The notes beneath the pieces were generated by a model that was given only the letters and a program-made list of their open reading frames with translations, was not told where the DNA came from and searched no databases. Position numbers and translations under genes: made by a program. A DNA stretch of 64,000 bases from Cryptomeria japonica (taxonomy: Eukaryota; Streptophyta; Pinopsida; Cupressales; Cupressaceae): the NCBI RefSeq assembly GCF_030272615.1, contig NC_081405.1, positions 25,934,272 through 25,998,271 on the forward strand. Reading direction: 5' to 3'. Of the stretch, positions 12,307 through 22,347 are shown piece by piece (positions within the stretch are counted from its first letter, which is position 1; each line of letters starts with the position of its first letter).

Positions 12307-13675
12307 TGTGAAGTTCTGATGCTAATAGCTAACAAGATGAGAGGGGAGGGGGTGAATCATACAAACTTAATCTTCCATAAAATCAACATATTCAACCTCG
12401 GTAACATATACTTCAGCAATATAACCAAAAACTGCTAAACATGCAAACTCATAAACACATAATCATCATAACACATATAACACCAAATTTAACGTGGAAC
12501 CTAAATAGGGAAAAACTACTGTGGGATTTCAGACCCACTAAAAAATATACTCTTCTAGAGTATGCTTGGTTAAAAGCAAATCCTGTTAAAGATTACAAAC
12601 ACATTGCTAGATGTGACCCGGTTAAGGGATTTCCCTCAGATCTGTTAGGATCTTCACTTTGTTAGAAGTGACCTTGTTAAAGGATTTCAAACACTCACTT
12701 AGAATGTTACCTTGATAGAGGGTTTATAAATAAGACTATTAGGTCCACTCGGTTAAGAGATTTCCTGTTACTTATAGAATAAACAACAGTAATAAATATA
12801 TCTGCAACTTCACATCTAAAATGCTAATGCAGATTCTTATTTGCTCAAAACAATCTTGTCATAGGACTTATCTTATCCCTTTGCTGGGCTCCCTACTCTT
12901 TTAATAGGTCTTCAAGCTTCTATGCTCGGTAATCACTATGTAGCATCCCTATGCTTACACTTGCCCGCATCCAATGTTTATCAACAATTCCTTATTTATA
13001 AACAATTGCTAACCACTTAATCTCCTTGATCACATTTCCCATGATCAATCTTAGCCGTCAAATCTTCAATCTTGACTAGGTTCAATGTATCCTTTGATCT
13101 AAAAATGTTTTACCTTGCCTAGGGACTTGCATTCCTTTCTTGGAACTTGCACAAGGTTATTGTGGTTCAATCTGCGCTGTAGATCTTTCTCTTGATTTTC
13201 CATTGTTGTAGATCCTTAACAAACTTCATGCATGGCATACCAATCATTTATACATCTCTAGTTCATCATTGTCCTTCATTAAATAATGCTTGTATTCATC
13301 CAATACGATCTATCATAAAATTTACTCGGTAGACATTCCACCTTCATTAACCGATATCGATAACCTTAGGGTTTACTGACTAGGTTCCTTAGGGTTTACC
13401 GACTAGGTTCTTTGCTCAGTGACATAGTATAGTATTAACCTTACAATCAACAACATATATAGGACATCAAAACAATCTAAACATCATGATCTCATCATTT
13501 TCTAACTCGGTAATAGTTGCCTATTGAATATCTTATTTCTCCCCTTTCTTATCAAATTTTTTCTGTGTCTTTTACTGACATCTTAATTATCTTCAAATCA
13601 ATCTTCTCAAAATATGGCAACATCATACTGAATTAGAAAATCAATTTCTTGACATCAATGACAAAATAATGTTAT
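12307..13675 (-). repeat. Right (5') LTR of E, first part
   Basis: This matches the left LTR from 6057 to 7454. It ends at GTTAT (13671-13675), the left copy of A's target duplication, and continues at 26423. It contains the E-family GTTAAGG/GTTAGAGG series (about 12610-12770). Confidence 0.92.
12993..13003 (-). promoter_or_regulatory. TATA-like box of E 5' LTR
   Basis: Minus-strand TTTATAAATAAGG lies within the 5' LTR, conserved in the left LTR (about 6750) and in the solo LTR at 56021. It probably marks the E promoter; activity is not shown. Confidence 0.45.
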
Positions 13676-15334
13676 TGTGTGGGGGAAAAAGCGAGACTAG
13701 GTTAACATGCCCTAATCCTACCTTTTGACACACATTACGGAATACAAAAGAGCCTAGAGGTATCACACAATTGGCTACTTCTTTTTGTGAAAGAGAGAGC
13801 CACGGGCTACCTATTAGGATTTCTATTCCTTTGTTGAAATTGAAAGGTAAGATTATGCAAGTTCAATTCCTAACCCTAAAATGCAAGTATGAACTAATAA
13901 CAAGATTGCAGAACTGAACTTAAACAAGGGAAAGCTGCAAACACAAGGACAAGGCAAGAATGCAGATGCGTACCTGGAGTCAAAATTTGACTGAAAATGT
14001 TTAGGACGGGGGCGCGGGCGCCACTGTCCTGATTCTGTCCTTGAAACTGCACCTGAAACTGCTGTTTTGCACTCTGGAAAATTGTCGGAAATGTTGTCTG
14101 TCAGGAGGACCAGGGCACCCAGCACCTCTATCCTAGGGACCAGGGCACCCAGCGCCCCTATCCTGGCAGGACCAGGGCGCCCCACGCCCCTGTCTTGGTC
14201 TTTTGCTCTGCAATTTGGTGTGGAGTGCTGTCTCGACCTGCTTTTCCCGGATCTGTAACCTGCGGCGTCGTCCGAGTCCTGAAACCTGCACTTATATCTG
14301 AAAAGGGTGTTTGGGTGGCTATATAGGGTTTTGCCTTAGTCAAACCCCCGCTTCGGTGATTTCCACCTCCACGAATAGCCAAGTTGTATTGTAAAAGTAA
14401 TGTGTGTGCAGACCTTGTGTGTGTGCAAGATCTAAAATGCAAGTAAGCAAACTAGAGCAACCTATAAAGTAAACTCTAATTTCTTGTAAATGATAATGTA
14501 AATGCTCTAAATCAAGGTGCAAAGTGATCTAAAGCATGAATAATTGATATATTGAAGCTTATGCAAAGACATGAAAACAACATGAAATCATACCCAACCC
14601 CCAAGGGAGGGGTACAAGCCAATCTTCAGTCGGTAATCTCCTATTGTTCTTCAATGTCTTCCAAGCCCTAAATGGATGAATGGAATTGATAAATGCTTGA
14701 TAGAGGGATGTTGAATGTTGTTGAAGTCTCCAAAGATCTGCTCTTTCGCTACATATGAGGTTCCTGAAAACAAAATTTGGATCCCTTCAAATGAAGAAAG
14801 AGAGCTCTTATGTATGAACCCTAGGTCGTAATTTCATCTTTTGGCCGACCTAGAGATTGAATATCCCACCAATTTCTTGGGGTTAAGCTTTATTTTATGA
14901 TTGGATCGTGCTCCTAAAATTTTGAGAAAAATGTCCGGGACCGTGTGCACTCCGGGCGCCATGGTCCTGACAACTTTTCACCAAATTTTCAGGGCCGTCA
15001 GATATGATGATTTTAGAGAGAATCCCAAAGTTACAGGTGATTTCGAGATGTTTTGACCCCCGAAATCAAGCCCCCAAGTTCAAAAGAAGGCCTAATTAGG
15101 GTTTCTGATTAGATGATGTATTAGAGGAATAAAATGAAAAGGGGCACACTTTAATGAAAGGGTCCAACTTTATGATGTGAAGGATGATGAAATAGGACCT
15201 TAGACCTAGTTAATTTGATTAATTAAGTGCTAAAGGAGAAATGCAATGCAAAATGTAAAATGCACCAAGGCGGGTGCTAAACTAGGTGTGAAATTGTACC
15301 ACCCTAGCAAGTGCGTACAATTTACGATGCTACA
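13676..15334 (-). repeat. Left (3') LTR of A
   Basis: This LTR is 1659 bases, the same length as the right copy. It begins TGTGTGGGGG and ends GCTACA. It contains three tandem GC-rich units of about 30 bases at 14108-14200, a minus-strand TATA box (CTATATAG at 14319-14326) and a GGGCGCCATGGTCC motif near 14955 that recurs in the intron of the antisense gene. Short ORFs here are not coding. Confidence 0.95.
14108..14200. repeat. GC-rich minisatellite in A left LTR (3 units)
   Basis: GACCAGGGC starts at 14108, 14138 and 14170, giving units of about 30-32 bases (GACCAGGGCACCCAGC plus GCCCCTATCCTGG-like ends). The same array has three units in A's right LTR (25191-25283) and in B's left LTR, and two in B's right LTR. 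Confidence 0.8.
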
Positions 15335-15350
15335 TTTACCCCCACTTTAG
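15335..15350 (-). other. A polypurine tract
   Basis: On the minus strand AAAGTGGGGGTAAA directly precedes the 3' LTR (TGTAGC). This purine run is the expected primer for second-strand synthesis. Confidence 0.75.
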
Positions 15351-15915
15351 CGGTCATATGAGTACTACGTGCATATGCAAGCTAAAGTACAGGAAAGTAA
15401 ACATTATTTGAAAAAGGATATATCCATAAGTTCGTCGAACAAAGCCCCCAGCGGTATCTGCAGTACACAGTTAGGAACCGCACCCTAAAAAACACATGTT
15501 AGATCACAAAATCACCTAATGCTTACTAAGGAAAGTGATGAAATTTGGGAGTAGCTATATGCCCCCCCTGTTTCAACTTGCTTATTAGGGAGGTGAAACA
15601 GGGTAGCATGTTTACTTACGACAGATTATGTAAGAGAGTATTGATGAGGGATGTTCACTGAAAAGGCTTCATCAGAGCACTTTTTGGAACATCCCAAGAG
15701 TAGGGGAATGAAAATATGATTCCTACGCAACAAACGGTTTGAAAATGGCATCTCCCAAACTCAAGTTATGATGAAATGAGTGATAGAGAAAAATTAGGGT
15801 TTTGAAAGTAAAGGTAAAGGAATGAAAGTATATACCTTGAAAGTGACATTTGCATTTGTCACTTTGTTGATTTCTGAATATTGTTTATTGCAGCGGAGCC
15901 CACATAGCCATCATC
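15351..15915 (+). other. Region upstream of the antisense PMD gene
   Basis: No ORF is found. In the element's own sense it is 3' untranslated sequence; for the antisense gene it is the 5' side. A splice-acceptor-like TTTATTGCAG at about 15885-15894 just before the ATG could end a leader intron. The first 270 bases are shared with element B (41140-41400), which lacks the gene, so they belong to the element's ancestral tail. Confidence 0.5.
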
Positions 15916-18366
15916 ATGCCTTCACGATGACCGGAGCATCCCACGAGGATTGAGATCCTGCGACAGGTCGTGATCGATGACGAGCCACTGGACGAGGTGA
16001 GTTGACTGAATGTTGACTTTTGATTTTCTGCATTTGACTTTCTGTGATCATTTGCGGGCCTTGGAATCTGACCATGGGTCCCACACAGGGTGCCATGGTC
16101 CCCTCAAGGCGCCATGGTCCCTGACAGGGCGCCATGGTCCCTTCAGGGCGCCATGGTCCCAATCAAGACGTGGCAAGAGATGTCAGGGTTAGCATACGAT
16201 GTTTGACAATTTGCATGAATGATTTTGATGATTGAGTACTGATTATAGTTATGTTTTTGTGTTGCAGGGTCTCCCATACATGAGAGAGCTTACGGCGAGG
16301 TAGATTCTTCATAGTTTGCGAGATCAGATTCCCCGGCTGACTCAGGCAGAGAGAGACTCATTGTCAATCGTGGGTTTATGGTCTATGATTCTTATGCCAG
16401 CCATTCGATTTCATCCCGCGATGCTGATGGCACTCAAGGAGCGATGGGATCCTGACACATGCAAGTTCCAGCTTCCAATAGGGGAGATGATGGTGACACT
16501 TGAGGATGTGTACCGCATTCTTCACCTACCGATCAGAGGAGCTACCGTGACATATGTGACCGATCGGTCAGTAGAGGATCATCAGAGGGAGCAGGTATAT
16601 TGCATAGGGAGAGTCATGCTGAGTGAGATGAGAGGTCGTATCATGGTCAGATGGCTCTTACATCCTACAGGAGAGGTGCCCCTCATGAGACGTCTTATGA
16701 TAGCCATCATTGCACTAGCCGTCTGCCCTAATGGGTGAGGTACGCACATGCATGGGGGTCTCACATGGTGCATCAGGGCTATGGAGAGACATAGGAGAGT
16801 GTATGCCTGGGGTCAGAGTATGCTTGCACATCTCTATCATGACCTCAAGGAGTATGTTTTCAGATAGGGTTGTAGCTTGATGACATGCACACTTCTACAG
16901 GTGTGGATATTTGAGCACTTTACATGCACCAGGCCTGTCGGCTATCCGATGAGTGCGGCTAGCGAGCGACCTAGGGTATTTGCTTATCCACTTACCAGCG
17001 AGTGGAGATTTGGAGATCTAGTGTATTGGAGAGTGACATTTGGCAGATTGACAGTTGAGGTGACCATGTGGAGACCATATCTGTGGATGCATAGATGGGA
17101 TGGGATGGAGAGACAGTTAGCATGCTTACAGAGGAACCGCCTACTAAGAGGGCGATATCCACACATCATAGTCCCATTCTACTTTGACCGAGTACGGAGG
17201 AAGTTTGGGCTAGAGTAGTGTGTTCCAGCCGATGTTCCCATCTACACTCGACACTCATGAGTCCTTCCCAGATCCAGAGCAGTAGCGAGACCTATGATAG
17301 ATGATATCGAGATCACAAATATAGAGGGGTCCAACCAGGATGTGGTCACTGATTATGCTGCGGATCCCGGGGCATAGCGCAGGTATCTCTCATGGTTTAT
17401 GAGATCATACCTAGGGCCTATCTTTCCACCAAATCACCCGATAGGCCATCCAGGCCCATGGAGACATGGAGACCGAGATGAGGATCAGGGATCTAGGTCG
17501 AAGGAGGGAGAGGGTCATGAGGAGGCAGGAGATCTTGATCCACCCACAGGGGATCAGCCTAGTGCCGAGGAAGAGGAGGATGATGACACAGATATAGATG
17601 AGGAGAACAAGGATGCAGGTGAGGATGCGGACGAGGATGAGGATGAGGATAGAGATGACGAGGAGGGGTCAGATGCTGCTCCCCACCATTCAAGAGATGA
17701 TACCATAGCCCTGGATCCTCCTCTTATTCCCCAAAAGGGGGAACATGAGGCGATACAGAGACCTATTTCTAGTACTGGCCAGCCTACACACATCGTGCAC
17801 AGATTATTTGAGCGTGGGGAGCCTAGTAGTTCCCAGTCACAGATGCTACCATATCACGATCCCTACTGGCATGAGGGAGATCCAGGTATAGTAGGTTTAA
17901 ATTGATTGATTGATGTTTTGATGATATACAATGGTACTAATACAAGTTTTGTTCTATTGCTATAGCTAATGTGCAGGAGTGGCGTTCTTTGATCCAGCAA
18001 GCAGTGACAGATATTTCTACGACGGTGCAGATCCCTAGTTCCTCATAGGTTGCTTATAGACCTCAAGGGAATGCGGGTCGGCATGATGATTTGTTTTCCC
18101 CATTTCGAGTACAGGTAGAGATATGGAGGGAGAGAGAGCGAGCTCTATCAGAGGACCTTCAGCGAGCACAACATGATCTAACAGCAGCTCAGGCCGAGGC
18201 TACCTCGTATCACGCGATCCTTATGGATAGGGATCGTAGGAGTTCCTCTCGGAGCCATTCACGATCTATATCACGATATACCCCTATGGGTCCACCTGCA
18301 TGGCCGGATCAAGAGGGAGCATCTAGTCGTCACTCTCCAGCCACCGGCCCTAGGGATAGGAGATGA
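15916..18366 (+). pseudogene. Antisense plant-mobile-domain (PMD) gene in A, 3 exons, decayed
   Basis: Three exons join in one frame: 15916-15996, 16268-17885 and 17966-18366 (2100 bases, about 699 residues). Introns 15997-16267 (GTGAGT...TTGCAG) and 17886-17965 (GTATAG...CTATAG) follow GT-AG. Residues about 30-345 match the plant mobile domain style: LTQAERDSLSIVGLW, ITLE-type LEDVYRILHLPIRG, AWGQSMLAHLYHDLKE, LLQVWIFEHF, and a WRPYLW segment. An acidic stretch follows (about residues 458-495, runs of E/D), then in exon 3 a coiled coil and an RS-rich tail. Eight premature stops (15928, 16301, 16736, 16865, 17216, 17258, 17375, 18046) occur without any indel, each explicable as CGA or CAG losing a C. 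PMD proteins occur both in host genes (MAIL/MAIN type) and in transposons. Antisense placement lets introns survive retrotransposition. The stops and exon joins are seen; the family assignment is by motif memory. Confidence 0.8.
16068..16166. repeat. GCGCCATGGTCC minisatellite in PMD intron 1
   Basis: Four copies of a roughly 19-20 base unit centred on GCCATGGTCCC start near 16088, 16108, 16127 and 16146. The core also occurs once in the LTRs of A and B (about 14955, 26038, 40759, 47776). Confidence 0.75.
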
Positions 18367-18427
18367 TCTTATGATGTAGGGTAGGTCACATTTTGGATGT
18401 GTAGTGACCTACCTTTGTATATTGATC

Positions 18428-18514
<87 letters not shown>

Positions 18515-19032
18515 GCTTCTTTGTCTCAAACGTGTTATCTTTAATGTCTAAAAACAATGGGTATTTTGATTAAAGTTAATACATTTAGTAGATGTACATG
18601 TATGTTCCGAATTTAATTTCCATGTGATTGATATCTCAATGCTCCATGATTAAATTGATACATGTGTGACTTAATTAAAATATTTAATCAAGTACTACAT
18701 TGATGATAGGGAAGAAAAATATGTGTTAAGCCTAAGAATCATATAACTAATGTGATTTAATTTGAATTTAAACACAACATGACACGATTCAACTTAACAC
18801 ATAAAGATATTGTATAATATGCCAACATGATGAAAAATGTAAATCTTTTGCAATTTACATAAATGAATTCAAGACAAACCATAAAGTAATGAAACACGCT
18901 TGTCAGGAATGAAGCAATATAGATTAAACAAAACATCATTTAATTCCATTTGCTCTAACAAAGATATGCTAACATATTATCCAATTTTGAAGAAGTGAGA
19001 AAGGAAATAGATGAATGATAAGGAATGAGGAA
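18367..19032. other. Gap between PMD gene and pol end in A
   Basis: The two genes converge here. Apart from the AT microsatellite at 18431 I see only AT-rich sequence with no supported gene. It would hold both 3' ends. Confidence 0.6.
18431..18511. repeat. (AT)40 microsatellite
   Basis: About 80 bases of uninterrupted AT dinucleotide lie just after the PMD stop codon. The exact length may be assembly dependent. Confidence 0.97.
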
Positions 19033-22000
19033 TTAAGCATAGTATCTATGCAAGTGCATAGCGTTTATAGGGTCTTTAAGAGATGTACCGTCTACACCCA
19101 CTATTTTGTAAGCACCTGATCCATAATCTTCAATAACAATATATGGTCCAAGCCAATTAGGACTAAATTTTCCCTTTTCTTCAGGTAAGGCATTCACATT
19201 GCGCTGATTCTCATAGAGCACTAAGTCACCCATTGAGAAGGAACGTTGAATAACCTTATCATTATAGCTTCGTTGTAAAGTTTTGTGATATGCTTGAATA
19301 TGCTCAAGAGCATTTATACGTTGTTCATCAAGCATCTCAAGCTGTTGAAGTCTGTGTTCTCTATAAGCGTCATCATCTACTATACCTTTGAGAGAAACTC
19401 TAAGTGATGGAATCTCTAATTCTAAAGGCATAATAGCATCAGCACCATAAACAAGATTATAAGGTGTAGTTCCGGTAGCAATTCATACGCTCGTTTGGTA
19501 GGCCCAAAGAGCATAAATTAGCTGAGTACTCCAATCCTTACCATGCTTATTCACAGTTTTACGAAGAATTTGTTCAATTATCTTATTGGATGATTCGGCT
19601 TGACCATTTGATTGAGGATAGTATGGTGTAGAAAATCGATGTTTGATATGATACTTCTCGAGGAATTTCTTCACGTCCTTGTTCTTAAATGATGTCTCGT
19701 TATCAGAGATTATAGTGGAAGGTATCCCAAATCGAGAAATAATGTTTTCTAGAAGAAATCGACAAATCACTTCAGCAGTAGTAGAGCGAAGGGGAACGGC
19801 TTCTACCCACTTTGTAAAGTAATCTGTTGCGGTTATAATGAAAGTATGTCCTTGAGATGAAGGAGGGGAGATTTTACCGATAAGATCCAGCCCCCATGCA
19901 GAGAAAGGCCAAGAAGCTACATGAGAACGAAGTTCTTGGGCAGGAGCATGAATCAAATTATTGTGTTGTTGACATTGATGACATTTCTTAACAAATGAAA
20001 AAGAATCCTGCTGCATAGTTTGCCAATAATATCCCATACAAAGCAATCTTTGAACCAAGGATTTGCCTCCAAAATGCCCCCCATAGGCACTTGAATGGGC
20101 CTCTTCAAGGGCAATAGGGATTTCCGATTTGTTAAGACAATGAAGGAGAAGACCGTTATAACCCCTTCGGTAAAGAAAATTAGAAAGAATGATATATCTA
20201 GCGGACAGCTTGCGAACTCTAGCCCGAGTGTTCCTATTAGTGGAATTAGGAAAGGTACCATTAGTCAAGTATCTTACGATATACGAATACCATTCATCTG
20301 AGTCTATAAAGTCACAACATGTCACCAAGCTAGAATCATCTACAATAGTTGGAGAAATAAGGTTGTGAATAACAAATTTAAGATCAACCATAGGGTCCTC
20401 TAAAGATATCAAAGAAGCCACACATGCCATTGCGTCCGCATGTCGATTATCTTTTCGAGGAACAGGTTCCATGGTGTAAGAATCAAATTTTTGTAACAAA
20501 GAGATAGCAAGGTCTTTATATTGTGATAATTTGTCTTGTTTTGCTTGATATAGTCCTGTTACTTGTCTTATAATCAATTGAGAATCTCCAAAAATATGTA
20601 TGTGTTTTATATTCAAAGCTAAGGCTGCCTTTATTCCTACTATAAGAGCCTCATACTCAGCGATGTTATTGGTACATAGGAAATTGAGACGATAAGATAA
20701 GGGAATAGACTTCTTTGTAGGAGAAATCAAAACAACACCTACCCCTAATCCCATACGACACTTAGAGCCATCAAAGTATAACTCCCAAGTTTCATCTTTC
20801 TCTGTACAAAGAATGAAGTCATCAGGAAAAGACTCAGGGTTAGGGAAGGAGAAAGGTGAAGGGGCCTCAACTAGGTGATCGGTCAACGCTTGCCCTTTAA
20901 TTGCTCTTTGTGAAACAAATTTAAGGTCAAATTCAGTTAACATCATAACCCACTTAGCTAGGCGTCCTGATAAATCAGATAAATCAGTTTTAGAGAAAAG
21001 ATGCTTCAAAGGATCAAACTTTACCATGACGTGGACTTCTGAATTTAAGAGATAATGTCTCTATTTTTGAGTCACAAACACCAAGGCCAAGCATTGTCTT
21101 TCTATTGCAGAATATCGGGTCTCATAATCGAGTAAGGTATGACTTATATAATAAACCAGACACTCCTTACCATCTTTATCATGTTGTGCCAATAATACTG
21201 CAAGAGCATGAGAGGAAGCAGCTGTATAAAGAAGAAAGGGTTTAGAAGGTTCGGCCGGTTGAAGGATAGGATGATTAGCCAAATACACTTTTAAATCTTC
21301 AAATGCTTGCTGACAATCCTCATTCCATTGAAAAGTGATATTCTTTTTGAGAACTTGAGTAAAAGGAAAAGTACGATCGGCAAGTTGAGATACAAACCTA
21401 CGAATAGCTTGAATCTTTCCTTGTAAGCTTTTAAGTTGAGACACATTTCTAGGAGGTGGCATGTTGACAATAGCATCTATTTTCTTAGTATCCACCTCAA
21501 TCCCACGATGTGAAACTATGAATCCTAATAGTTTTCCACTCTCCACACCAAAAACACATTTTCGAGGATTCAAGCGCATGTGATATTTACAAATCCTTTC
21601 AAAGATTTGACGAAGGATTTTAATATGATCTATGCGAAGAATGGATTTGGCCAAAATATCATCAACATAATCCTCTAAAATCTTATGCATATAATCATGA
21701 AAGATAAGGGTCATCGCTCGTTGATAAGTTGCACCGGCATTTTTAAGTCCAAAAGGCATCATTATCCAATAAAACGTAGCCCAAGGAGTGGTGAAAGCAG
21801 TTTTGAATTGATCTTGAGGGTTAATGTAAATTTGATTGTATCCTGAAAAACCATCCATGAAGGATAACAAGGCATGTCCTGCCATAGAATCAACTATCAT
21901 GTCAATGTTTGGAAGAGGGAAATCATCTTTTAAAGAAGCCTTATTTAAATCTCAAAAATTGGTACACATTCTTATTTTATTATCTGGTTTAGCCACAGCG

Positions 22001-22311
22001 ACAATATTTGAAATCCACGGGGAATAATCAATAGGGCGAATAAATCCAGCCTCTAATAACTTTTCAATCTCAGCCTTAACAAGCAGAGCCACCTTAGGAT
22101 TCATTTTTCGAATCTTTTGTTTCACGGGCTTAGCATCAGGAACTAAGACAATGTTATGAGTAACAATCTTAGGATCTATACCAGGCATGTCAGAGTATGT
22201 CCAAGCAAAGATCTCAGGGAATTCATGCAATAAATCTTCATATTGTTTTTGTTCCTCTTCATCCAAACATTTTCCAATTTTAATAACTTTTTCTTCATTG
22301 CAAGGATCCAT
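19033..22311 (-). pseudogene. A pol: reverse transcriptase, RNase H, second RNase H, integrase (broken)
   Basis: This part of the single gag-pol frame contains reverse transcriptase (catalytic YVDD about 21660) and a first RNase H around 21270-20900 whose usual Asp is Ala (LLYTAASSHAL), as is normal for the degenerate RNase H of Tat elements. A second RNase H follows with all acidic residues (FDGSKC about 20775, NNIAEYEAL about 20660, GDSQ about 20585, RHADA about 20435). Integrase comes next with the HHCC zinc domain (CHQCQQ about 19985), catalytic D in GLDLIG, D in ISDNETSFK and E in GQAESSNK, and a C-terminal domain with GPYIV to 19033. Stops at 21952 (TGA after NF, before DLNK), 21061 (TAG) and 19483 (TGA) break it; 21952 and 19483 fit CGA to TGA. 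There is no frameshift in 5.5 kb. Confidence 0.93.
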
Positions 22312-22347
22312 CTTAACATTAGTGGTGTCACTTATGAGAAGATTACT

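Noticed and set aside
13853-14522. Several ORFs on both strands in A's left LTR, repeated at 24936-25605, 39630-40321 and 46665-47335
   Set aside because: They lie in LTRs, differ between copies by frame-disrupting changes, and mainly reflect the 30-base GC-rich array.
16582-16773. Short minus-strand ORF overlapping the PMD gene
   Set aside because: Shadow of exon 2; no independent support.
17554-17793. Minus-strand Ser-rich ORF
   Set aside because: It is the complement of the acidic stretch of the PMD gene and has no features of its own.
18369-18557. Minus-strand ORF with a run of alternating Tyr and Ile
   Set aside because: Translation of the AT microsatellite.
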